From assembly GCA_900708905.1 (NCBI GenBank), contig CAADRB010000087.1, positions 105,081 through 169,080 on the forward strand: a stretch of DNA of 64,000 bases, given 5' to 3'. This DNA comes from Hymenolepis diminuta (taxonomy: Eukaryota > Platyhelminthes > Cestoda > Cyclophyllidea > Hymenolepididae). Positions 1-12,000 of the stretch are shown here, piece by piece (the first letter of the stretch is position 1; each line of letters begins with the position of its first letter). The notes beneath the pieces were generated by a model. It was not told where the DNA came from. It made no database searches and saw only the letters and a program-made list of their open reading frames with translations. Made by a program: the position numbers and the translations under genes.

Positions 1-1805
1 GATAGGAGTATCTAGCCTAATTTGTGAAACTTGAAGTTGATTGGTTGACAACTTTGTATTCACAACATCATAAAGTTCGTTAAGGCAACTGGCTTTTAAA
101 TCAAGATCTATAACGGTCTGCAATCTTTAAATGTTTACATCGCAATTATCGATTATGCATACATAGTGTTATATGGAACCAATAAAATCAGATTGTCAAA
201 ATGAAAACTTTATTTATCGATTTATATAGTTTTAAAAGAGGGCTGTTTAAGAGAGGAGGTTATTAGGTCAAATATAATGAGTGACGCCTCCGTGCTTACT
301 ACTATTAACTGGCATGTCTTAAGTAATAAGCTGGTAACCGAAATCCTGGGATGTCTAAAGACCCATCTCAATGTCACTTAACTAATAGACCCGGGAAGGA
401 AGAGGGATTTAATATGCCTCTTGGGTCCGTGGTTTCTGCATGTGTTTGCCAAAGTATTAATATTCGATCAAAATTGAGGTCAATCAGTGAGTCCTAGCGA
501 ACAATTTTGAGAGAAAGGGGACATTTGTTTGTTGAAGATTTCACTGGAACTTTGATAAGTGAGAACTTCCTTAACCTCTACTGCTTCAAAAACAATTATT
601 TATTAATCATAAACTTAGATTTGTGAAATGAAATCTAATAAGTGAAAGGAGAATAGGGGCTGAAATAATAGTATCATTTATTCGACCTTATTTTAAAGTT
701 TCGGCTATTTGAAGCCGCCAACAGCTCTAGCTATTATTTTGAATTTGAAAATTCAAAAACCGCGGAACCTAAGATACCAAGTGGGCTCAAGATGGGATGA
801 ATTATCATGTCCTTCATTCACTAAAAATGCAGTAATGCTAGATCAACTTTTACAAGCAACTTCTGCGTGACAGAAAATAAGTGACTATTGAATACCGAAA
901 TCAATGACATAAAGTTATTATCTTAACCATACCGAAAAATAGCAGTACTGGGTGTTCAACACATTTTATCTTGATAAATGTTTGTTTTGGAATGATACGC
1001 CACTTTTATGAGTTTTATCAGTTAACTATCTAGTGGGACATTCAATAAAATTTGCATTAAATCGTGTTGAGCATATGCTAACCTGAAAATCAGCGTGCTT
1101 TCGATAAAAAAAGCTTTCGAAGTTCATAATTTTAAATGTTATTATTGGTTTACACATAAAATTAAATTAAGTGCTTGTGAAAGAGCGTTTATTTTTAAGT
1201 TAATCCAGTGCCGACTGTCGACAATTGATGGAATTGCATTCTTCTTGAGGCGTCGAAATTATCTCAAATAGCTTGAAGGATAACTCTCTATGCATTTTCC
1301 AGAATTACCTTTTATTCGCATTCTCCACGATAATACCTCAGTTTTTCCGTCCACGAAGTTGGAGCGACTTCATTTATGTCCCTATGACGCATAATCCCCG
1401 TCTGCCATATCTAAACGCGTCCATCGATTCCTCTCATTCTATAACAGCCTCGCTTCACATAAAAAGGCACATCTGCGCTCAAGCTCTGGCGTGGCCTTAC
1501 CTAAATGACTCATATAAAGCTAACCTTGTTGTCCAGACAACACAAACTGGTCAGTGGGGACTCCTGCACGTCCTGTTCAGCTCCTCTCTTCCTCAGCACG
1601 CTGCTCTCTCTCCCTCTCTCTCCCCCTCTCTCCGTTACTCGTTGTAGCTTCCTTGAACACATTTTTTGGTCTACTCAACTCTTGGTGTTCTGCTCCACAA
1701 TTGTTGTTAGCTCCTACTCAAACAGCTACGAATTAGTGACTGTTATTGTTGTCGTAATTTGTTAGCTGTAAACCGTTGGTTGTTATCTCACTCCAACAAA
1801 TTGGT

Positions 1806-1822
1806 TCACGTCAGGGTCACCA
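1806..1822 (-). other. Possible retroelement primer-binding site (tRNA-Trp type)
   Basis: The plus strand matches the 3' end of animal tRNA-Trp including the terminal CCA, with one mismatch over 17 bases. CCA is not encoded in nuclear tRNA genes, so such a match usually marks the primer-binding site of an LTR retroelement lying on the minus strand. On that strand a purine-rich tract follows about 170-240 bases downstream (1581-1633), where a polypurine tract would sit in a very short element. I could not find matching LTRs on the two sides, so the element is degraded, unusual or absent. Confidence 0.3.
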
Positions 1823-4800
1823 ACGTTTTGCGACTAACAAATTAAGACAAGCTAAAAATTTAAGCCAATTAAAAGCTTTTCACAAATGAGTCCATAAAAT
1901 TTGACTTCCATTAAGAATAATTAAATAGAACCTGCCAAAGGCATTTTTTAATAGGGAAGGTAAGGCGCATGCTTATAAGCTATCACGCAACTTATGCTTT
2001 CAGGACTGATCAAGTTTAAATGATCAAACCGCGTGGTAAAGACCAAACTTAGGGAGTACGTCTTTTTTTCGTGTATGTGCAGTTAGCTAAAGCTATTAGG
2101 CTAAATAAACGCAAGTGTGTACTGATTGCTTGCGTGTTGGTAAGTGACGAAAAAGCTTTTAGCAACCAATTTGTGTTGCATTCCTTTTTTTTGAACAGAC
2201 GCATTTGTTCCCGCTTGCTTTTAATTAGAAAACGTCTGCAGTTGTGGTGATCACAAATATTCACTACTTTCGGTAAAGTCACGTTTTCAAGATTAATAAT
2301 ACTTTGGTATAATTTAAATTCTGGCCCATCCATCTGCAATTAGTCAGGTAAACGCAAATGAAGGGACAATAAGGAAGCCTCTAAATTCTCCTTACCAGTT
2401 TAATGAATCATTTCAGCCATAATAAATGTAGATTATGACTAATGTGTCCATGGTATCGAGTTGTATGTCTTCCTCACTACTTTATGGATTTCGAGACGTT
2501 GTTCAATGTTAGAAAATTGAATTTATCTTTCCTTATACGGATAAGTGTAAGCTTATACCATTAATTGCCAATAGAAAATGACAGTTGAAGGTCAAAATCT
2601 ACAAATCTTATGCTTTTAATTCTTCTGCTATCAAATAAATAAGAACCTATTTTCTGAAATACGGAAAATACCGAAATCAGTATTTTAATCTAATTAACTG
2701 TCAGCAAAGCTATGCTCAACTGGAAAATAAAGTCCTCAAATACCTCAAACCATGAAGGTACAAATAATCAGAAAAATCCTTCCCGTTGAAGGATTTACAT
2801 CTGCCTGTCCAACTTGTATCTTTACATCTGACTTTTATTAACCATTATTCACTTATGGACTAATTTTTATTCGAAATTTTTATGCTCCAAATGTACGATG
2901 TTGAAGTTTCTTACGGAAGGATTCCGGCAGTCGAAATTTTTTTCGAGGCTGGTCATAAGAGTCCCTATATTTATAATTTACGCTGAAATTTTAATTTAGG
3001 TTTCTTGTATGTTTGGAAAATGACGGGTGGGTTAATATGGATGTCATTAGCACAACTGAACTACTCATAAGCATTTGACAGCCCTAAAAGGTCGGGGTGG
3101 CAAGTTGAGTTTATAGGGATATTCACTTGGGATATTAAGAGGTGAAAATAATGCAACAAAGCAGATCCCAAATGAATTATGAAAATTATATAATTAATTT
3201 ATAGAAAATATCGCAAATCAACATGGGCACTTACTAAAAGTATATTCTGATATTCCAGTTAAGAGGAGCAAATCCTCTTTCATTTCAAATATATTGCTGA
3301 TGGCTAAAGGAATTTGATCATTTCGATATTATAGTGTGGAACTTCTCCTCGGCTTTTAATTCATAAAATCTATAGTACTTATTCTTTAATAGTAGTATGA
3401 TAAATAACTTAAAGAGGAAAACAGCAGGAAATAATTTCACATCGTTCCACATTTAGGATTTTGAGTAATTAAGATGTGAGATTTTAGTCAAATTATAGAA
3501 TATAAAAAGTGCAATCTGCTGTGGATTACGCTGTGAATAAATCTCTACATATAAGTGGCTCAAACAAGCGCACAGTAAATGCAAATAGTACGGCTTATCA
3601 AATGTCAATCGCAATTATGTAACCAGGTAAAAAAATACACTGACAGGAGGGAAAGGTAAATTTGTATCGTTTTTAATATAAAAAATAAGCGTTGCTAAAT
3701 CTTAGTAATATAATAATTTAAACGAAAACAATTAACGTAGGCTTGCTCGAAGGAGGAATATTTATTCATTACAAATAATAATTTGTTAATTTAGATGGAT
3801 TTTCTATAGTTCTGAAACCATCTAAATTCTGTTCATTTATGTGAAACATTATAAAAGATTTGAAAACTAAGAAAGTTATTAAAAAAATTAAATGATAAAA
3901 TAGAAAATTAGGTGGAAAGCGTTAATATACACATGTAAAGGATACTATTATTAAAAAATAGAAGGCTTTTCAGAACAAGTAAACCATGTAAGGCATTCCA
4001 TTATGCAACGAATCGCGTTAATCAATACCTAAAGGATAACTCCCATTGAAATTAAGGCGACGTATCAAAAGCCGTTCTTCATATAGAAATTAAGGTGTTG
4101 AGTCACGACACAGTCTTATATCAAGGATGAAAAATTGTATTTTGGCATATCTTGTTTTACTCTTAAAATGGTAATTTGGCTATATCGTAAACAGTCATTG
4201 CTTAAACGTAAGAATTTAACCCCCTCAGTAAAGTAAATGGGATAGGTTTTTGATATAAATATTAGAAGGTGCAAAACTTTACTTAAATTCTGAAAAATAT
4301 GAGGACTGCAACCCAAATTTTCAAAGCTTATTAATCAAAAGAAATTAATTTAAGTCTAAAATAATTAATAAGGTAAAATTTATGATGGTTTAAACCATTA
4401 TTAAAATACTTAATAAAGAGAATTAATGATAAGTTTATTTTCATGAAATATAATATTCAACCTTGAAATTCGTTTATTGTAGCTGCTAATTGACCCGCTT
4501 TTATCATAATTTGTTTGGTGCGAGATTTGTGATGCAAAGAAAAGCCTGGAAACTGCGTACGTTAAACCTATATCTTATAACCCGTGTACGCATATCAAAG
4601 TAGTTATTACTCCGACTAACATTAATAAACAAAATATAATGGTGATAATAACACTCTATTCTTGAATTTTAATGAATAATTTTTATTAATTAACTTTGAT
4701 AACTAAACTAGTATGTTTTTGTTAGATGAAAGTGCCTGTTCATTTAGGTTTTTGGACATTTCAAGAATATTCTTATCCAATTTGCAACCACTTTCGACTC

Positions 4801-4852
4801 TGTTTTAATTACTCTTCGTTGCAGTTTTCTATCTTTCTCCGATTTAATTTTC

Positions 4853-5370
4853 TTGAAATTCCTCACATTTGTCATTTTTTATTTTAATTCGCTTTTATCG
4901 TGCATAAGAGACAAACGCTTGACCTCTTTTCAAATAGTTGAGCTCTACATGATCGAGATCGAGTCTCTCACTAATTTATCTTTACGTCTGTGCACTAATG
5001 TCAAATTAGTTGCTCGTATATTTTGCCTTCTCTAAGGTTGCTACTTATTGTTGATTTATTAGGCTAATAAAGATTTCACGTCTACAAAAAGGAGCTGAAT
5101 TTTTCTTTCTACGTTTATGTAGATATTTTCAAATATTGATGGACTTCGAGAATTATTATCAATCATATCACTGTTTATTCACACAATTCTTATTACAATA
5201 TTTTCTTAATTTGCATAAGTTAGTGCCATCTTCATGATGACCATAAATCGTTTTCTTTCAGAACCACCTATATTAATGTTACAGTCCTTTATGTTATTGA
5301 ATATGAATCCATTGGCGCTTTTCACGGATTAGCTGTATTTTGGAGAATGCTTGGTTTTTCCTATCTTAAG
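4853..5370 (+). pseudogene. Possible degraded amidase (FAAH-like) fragment
   Basis: An open frame at 4853-5035 contains IRDKRLTSFQIVELYMIEIE, which resembles the N-terminal helix of amidase-signature enzymes (pattern IR..kltS.e.veayi.RI). About 300 bases on, 5262-5370 has the form of an exon: acceptor ctttcag, open frame, donor aag|gtgaga. Its frame includes GAFHGLAV, reminiscent of the G.LHG.PV stretch that precedes the catalytic Lys in this family. The expected Lys and the Ser-Ser-Lys triad region are not seen, and the first frame stops at 5035. The two weak matches in the right order are suggestive only. It may be a relic exon pair or chance. Confidence 0.2.
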
Positions 5371-5731
5371 GTGAGAATGATCCCAATTCAGTTTCATTTT
5401 AATTTTATTCTCCTCTGAATTAATTCAAAAGTATATGTAATGATTGCTCTTCCATCCATTAGTTCCGTTCTATAACGTAGTTTGTTACATGTTCGACGTA
5501 GTGATCGTCCTCAATGAAAATCTGGCTTCTTTTTATTTCTGAAATCTTTTAATTTTACTAATATTTTATATTTTATCAAGAGTTTATTTGGATGTGATAG
5601 TATCAGCCATTAAATCGTTTGAATTAACAGAGAACTTCATGGGGTCTATACTATGCAATCTATCTATAGCCGTTCCTCTGGGAAAAACCGAACTGTTATC
5701 ATCGATCTTGTTAAATTGCTTGTTTAAAGAC

Positions 5732-6017
5732 ATGAATTTAGTAGTAACCCCATTGCACTTTGTAGAGGAATTCGTAGCGCATACGCCAGGTGCCGTGACC
5801 ACCCTTACCCTGGGTCGGAAGTCAGCCCGAGTGATGGCTACGGGTGGTGAGGACAGACGTGTGAAGTTGTGGGCGGTTGGCAAACCCACTTGCATCATGA
5901 GTCTCTCTGGACACACCTCCTCAATCGACGCTGCCCAATTCTCACCAGATGAGGACTGCGTTGCCGCCGGGTCACTCTCTGGATCGATACGGGTGTGGGA
6001 TTTGGAGGAGGCAAAAT
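5732..6017 (+). CDS. KATNB1: KATNB1 exon 1: N-terminus, WD40 repeats 1-2
   Basis: Encodes residues 1-95 plus one base. The key motifs are TGGEDRRVKLW and GHTSSID...SGSIRVWDLE. The donor is gtgact, and the split codon joins to exon 2 as Leu, giving EEAKLARALTGH, which matches human KILRTLMGH. Confidence 0.85.
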
Positions 6018-9000
6018 GTGACTAATTGAAGTTTGGTTATCTTAATGAAATCCATAAGCATTTTTGTACAGTTTTGGATATGTGAATTAGAATTTTAAAC
6101 TGCCATTAGAGTATCAACACCAGTCATTAAATAGTTTCTACCTTAGCAACTACTGTCTAGCAATTAATCTTCACATGGAGTCACCACCTGAAAATTGGAA
6201 TTGTAACAGTGCTCAATGAACTAAGATATATACTTTTTTCCTTCTATTTGAGTCGATAAATTACAGTAACTTCTTATTATTGTAGTGACGTTTCACCTAT
6301 TCAAGTTGACTTGACTTATTCCTTAAATGCATAGGACTAATACACATAACTTCTTCATCACTGAGTATTCAAGAACTCTGATTAAGTAGCAGTCTGATTA
6401 AGAAACTTATTCGTGCACTTCTTGTGAATGAAATTCTTAATCATTCTATTTGACATACTTTAATTAATGATACTTAGATATTTCATCAGCGTAGGTCTTG
6501 ATTAATGAGTCTAAATCACACATTTAAAATTAGCTCATCCAAAAATTGCGTGTGTCCATTAAGAACTGTTAACTTGAATTCGTCATTGTATTTTACCTGT
6601 TTTTTTTTCCTATCAAGTGCTCAATAGTCAGAAGGTGGAGATATTCATATTACTCTAATCATCTTTATTAATTAATTTTGCTGTCATATGCCTATTTGTC
6701 TCCCCACGTACACGTCCTCAATAAAATATTCTTAAATAGAAATCATGTTTGAATAATGATTGCTCTTTGAGAGCGAAACTCGGTTGGGCGAAATTTGTTT
6801 AGTACAATTTGAGGCAAGATTTTAATTGAAAGTGTCATATTTCAATAGGATCGTTGACTCGCATTTAATGACTGAAATATATAGTGTATTTCAAATATGA
6901 AAAATACAACTGGGGTTGAGAGAGATGTTGGGTAGATACTCAGTATCAGGCTTTCCATTCGTCGGATTGATTTTGACAACGTACAGTTATTGTGTTTTAG
7001 TAATAACTGGCCCTTATCACATATAATCGCCTTTGTTCTAGTGACCGTGCTCGTGTTTATGGAAAGCGGGGCGGGATGAGATGACTGTTGAAGGCTGTAG
7101 ACAGTAAAGAATCTGTAAATTGGGAATTGTCATAAATAGTTGGGTGTACATGCACTAATCACCATGACATAACTTCATTCCGATAAGTTATGACAATCAC
7201 CACTTAATCTCTGGCCTTGAGCTCTACTTGCGCCTTTTATACTCACATTAATTTTAATGAATCAGTTGTAGATTAAATAAACCGCATACCAGATTATGCT
7301 TTATTTGATCCTAGCAAGGATAAAATTATTTCCGTTAAAGATTCTCAAAAAGCATATTTCTTCTATGACTAACTCTTGACTTCTTCAGTCGATAATGTTG
7401 GCCTTATGTTCAGGCTATTTTATTTTAACTTAGGATATATCTATGCTTTTATTCTTCAGTTTAAACTAGAGTAATCTTCGATGAACCTTGCAACTAATCA
7501 CAATAAAAATATGATGGCAAAAAGAGCTGATAAGGAGAGAAAATTGGTTATTAAATAAATGAAATTCTGTTTTGCAATCTGTTACACATCTGATCCGACT
7601 ATTATTACATTCAACCTCTGTTGAAATGGATAAATATATTAACAAATTTTATAACTTCATGTGAAATGTTTTTTTTCAACATTTGTTGCTTTTTATCTAG
7701 TGGCTCGAGCCTTGACCGGCCATTCAGCTTCTGTACAGTCATTGGACTTTCATCCACATGGAAATTTTATCGCTTCAGGCTCTGTAGATGCCACTGTCAA
7801 GGTAACTATTCCTTCTTAATTGTTTTGTTTTTGTATGCCTTTCTGTGGTTAATCAAATCCTTTTTTTTTTCCTTTCCTATGTTATATATTTTTAGTTTTT
7901 GCTTTTTGATCAAATTAACTTTTAAAACTACTTGAATTCCTTTTGGTTTGTTACTTTTACGTTGATTCAAATAGCCAATGAATTCTTTCTTTTTCTGTGA
8001 GCCAATCAGTGAACTACCATTTTTCACTATTGTCCAATTAACAATAGGACAAAAATGTGATTGGCGGATCGGGTTCACTGACACATCCTCGCTGGCAAAG
8101 CGGGGCCTGCTTTTGTCCTGCAAATTCGCCCATTAAAATCGAGATCACTTCACGCTCTTATTTTTTTTCTTCTGTGAATTGCTAATATTTCGCCGTTTAA
8201 GCGATAATGATACTTCTAGTAAATTCCTTCAACTAGTCATCTAACTGACTGCATGACGTTAGGATTCAAATTTCTATAATTGAATTTTTAATTCAAATTT
8301 CGTATAATTATCTTTGTGTAGTTCTAAAATCTCACTGAATGGTAATTAAGGTTCATTAGATGTTTGCGTATTGTACCTTCTTTTTATGAGTAAATTAGTC
8401 CTTTTTGTAATTAGTCTCTGTTCCTCCTTAGTTATTACTGTGTTTACGATAATTTTCGTGAGATAAATTGTGGCTATTGCTCGTGCCACCTTGAAAACTA
8501 TAAATTTTCGTTAAAAATTTAGTATAGGGTGATATTTACGGATTATCTAGTGCCAGGTGTGTTACTGAACAAATTCATATGACAAATGGTGTTCCCTATT
8601 GTTGTCATTGGCAGTTTATTGGGGGATGAAGAGGTGAGATTCTTGCCTCATTTGTATCTTGAATTTACCAACTTATCGCTTTATATATAGTTCATTGCAA
8701 CATTTCTCATTACTCCAAGGTTTTAAATTCTCTACTTGACCCTGGGTTATTGGGTGAGAGTTCATATCCGCAATATTTAGACCTTATTGACCAGTTTCTT
8801 AAACTGGGTAGTTGGTCTTACTACCTTAATATATTTGCCTCGTCCTAAAAAGGTAGTTGATATTACTTAGATTTGACGGTTTAATTTTCACAGGCGTATC
8901 ATTTGTAGATACGACACGACATTTATAATGCTCTTTCATATGCAGAGTTGGTTCTGACATGTTTAAGTCATCGTTTCACGCAGTTGCTTGTGACCATCAT

Positions 9001-12000
9001 ATCCTTAGGGCTCTGATTTAGGCTTTAAATTCTTTTTGCAAGTAACTAATTCTCGCGGCTGTTATTGAACTATTTGCATTATTAATTCTGCGAATTGAAG
9101 TGCTTGCAACAAGCCCTTGCAAATTCTTGATGTCCTTTTCTAACGTCCCTCCCTTCATGTGTGTTGGGGAATATTTTAATTCTACATTGGTCTTTATCGC
9201 ATGATTTCATTGGTTAATTTCACTCACTTCCTTGTAGTGATTCTTTGTAGTAATTGTTCGTCATTGAATCGTAGTTCATGTACTCAATGCAAGTCTTTCA
9301 GTCAATTTCTTCACACCTATGTTGCTGAGTTTGTTCCTTATCGAGGACCCTCTCTGCCAGTTAATTATACGAAATAATCCTCCAAACATCATTTTTCTCT
9401 TCAAACATCCTATTTCCAACTTTAAACTAGGTATTTTAATTAATTCTTTTGTTGTAAACGTAATTAGAATTTAAAATGACACTCAGTTTGTACAAGTGTC
9501 CTTCATTTTCACCTCTCTGTGCATAAAATTACTGACCTCGTGTAAATACTCGTAAATTTTTTTAGGCGGAGGAGAGGGAGTTTGAAGGAAAGAGGTTATT
9601 TGATGGAGATGTGTTACTCACTGTTACTTTTTAGCTTTGTCTAAATTCGACTAAATATTATAGTTCGCGTTTTTTTTCTTCAATTCGAGTTTTCTCGAAG
9701 TTCGTTTCTTCTTAATTCGTTGTTAAATCTATAAATGAATTATGGTTGCTTGAATCTCAGGTTTATTTAAAAACTTCACTTCAGTGCCATTCATTGATTC
9801 ATGCTGACCCTATGAACTGCCAGAATTGTTGGGGTCGCTTATTACTTTCAAGTAGTATTCACCGTTCTTCTTAGAAGTTTTATTTATCTAATAACTATCT
9901 TATTCATGGATTTTAGTTATTCCATATTGCTTTTCTATATTATAGAGTGTATCTGGATTCAAATGTGTCACTTATGCACTTTCAATGAATTTATTGACTC
10001 GCTTTATTGGAATTTCAGCTATGGGACGTATCGCGTAAGGGTTGTATCAACACTTTCCGAGGACATACGGGTTCAGTCAACATGGTCCGCTTCTCTCCTG
10101 ATGGCAACTGGATTGTCTCAGCTGGTGATGACGGTCGAGTAAAAGTAAGTGATTAATGAACTTGTAAACTTTAGTTCGAATATGCTTAATGGTGGCTGGC
10201 TACTTTGATGGAAGCAAAAAAGCGAAACTTAAAATAGTGATAAATGAGATTTTCGTAACTTTTACGAAGTAAAAAATGTACCAGGGTCGTAGGGAAACTG
10301 GTTGGATTTCTGTTGTAAAAGGTAGATTGCTGTTTTTGACGATGGTATCTACTTGGGTCAAAGTGCGCTTATTAGTGTCATACTTTGACAAGTACAGTTT
10401 GTTTCTTGTCAGCCACATTATGCAATGCCCTCTAGTTTATTAAAAATAAATAAATTTCCTGGGTGTGAGGTTAAAAAACATAGTCAAGTAAAAGGGGAAT
10501 CATGGCGTAATGGTCTTTTGAATAATCCCTTCATACAGCACTTTCTAGAGTTCAATTTGTCGATTTCAATGATTAGATTATGGGTGGTAGTCAAGCTAAT
10601 GCTTTAAGTAGGGATGAGATCAACACTCATCATAGTGGTCCTATGGAATCCACGTAATAAAATTAGCTTTCAAACAATTATCTACATCAATTTCTTCTCA
10701 TCTTTGGCCTTGATTCTCCGGTATTGCGACCTCAACACTGTCACCTTGTTTTTCTGTGTGTGAACTTTTTAATTGAAATTTCTTTTTTTTGTTTGTTACG
10801 CCGAAATTGGTCTTCTCACTTTAGCATCGCAAGAAGAGATCTAGACTGCTCATGTTACTCGCACCAGATTTTATCTTCTTCATATATGTTTTTTTTTTCT
10901 ATTAAAATTAAGGGGATTAAATTTATTTCACGATATAAAATCCAACTTCCTATTGCCACTTTGCTGTCTGGCTCTTTTGTTTGGAGCTTGAAGTTTGCAT
11001 TAACCTTGACGCACTTCCGGTTGCACCAAGCAACTTCTTTCAAATGTGTTCCATTGTTTCGGTGTCGTTATTTCTGGCAGCACATTTCATTTTTACTATT
11101 TAATTGCTGTTGGTATCTCTGATGCCATCTTTTATGTCTTGGAATTGTCATAATTCAGCTTGCTCAAGTCATTGTTTCACTTGCTTTTTTCTCTCACTGG
11201 TCCATCATTTCGCACATTGATTTCATCCAAAATTTTCTGAATACGAATCCTGCAATACATTCTCAGATAGTAATGCATAACGCAACTATAATATCTACTA
11301 TTACACAATTTTCGTTGACTCCCTGTCAGTTCCTCTCTCACATAAGGAATTTATTACTCCTCCAAGATTATTTCTGAGTTTAATCACTAAAGCCAACGAC
11401 GAATCGTTTAATTTTCACTTAACTAAAGATGACCAATGTCCAATATTGAGGCGCAGTCATTCAAGTAATGCTTAAGGTCATTAAATTCGACATCATTCGG
11501 ATCGTAAATAATTTTTGTATTCATTTCTTGCAAAATATTTAGCTAATCGCACTTGTGATGCGCCTCTTCGTTAGGTCAAATTTGAATTTCACTTTGCTTT
11601 TTACCTCACAATTTGATTCTAGTTAGTAAGTTTGGATTTACGAAGCAGTCAACTGCATATTGGCTAACAGTTTTCGGTACTCATCCGTGTGCTTTCCACT
11701 TTTTTTTCGTGTCACTTTAAAAGTACAAACCCTTTAATGGAAATGAAGTGAATTCTGCTGTGTTGTGCATGCCTTATCGTTTGTGTGTTCTCCCATTCTA
11801 TCCAATCCCTTTTAAATTGCGTTGATAATGGCATCATCGATTTTGTAATTAAAATATCTGTAGACATCGCTGGAGAGAGTTAAGATTAATTGTCCTCGCG
11901 ATATTTTCGTATACATGATCTTATCATACATGCTTTAACTCACTGTGAAATGGTAATTCCCTTGGTGTATGCACTAAGTTTGCTCTCACCGTGATCATGT

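Larger units (their letters stand above)
1..5731. other. Upstream region of KATNB1, no confident gene
   Basis: AT-rich sequence with no open frame that I can assign with confidence. Two things stand out and are described separately: a pyrimidine tract followed by a tRNA-Trp-like 3' end between 1581 and 1822, and an amidase-like fragment between about 4900 and 5370. The KATNB1 promoter presumably lies in the right part, but I cannot point to a TATA box or initiator with confidence. TATA-like strings near 1463 and 1514 are more than 4 kb from the KATNB1 start codon and may belong to something else. Confidence 0.5.

Noticed and set aside
2049..2339. 96-codon minus-strand open frame
   Set aside because: Composition is like the AT-rich background, no splice context or domain is recognisable, and it is probably chance.
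5584..5916. 110-codon minus-strand frame opposite KATNB1 exon 1
   Set aside because: It is the antisense shadow of a strongly conserved WD40-coding exon.
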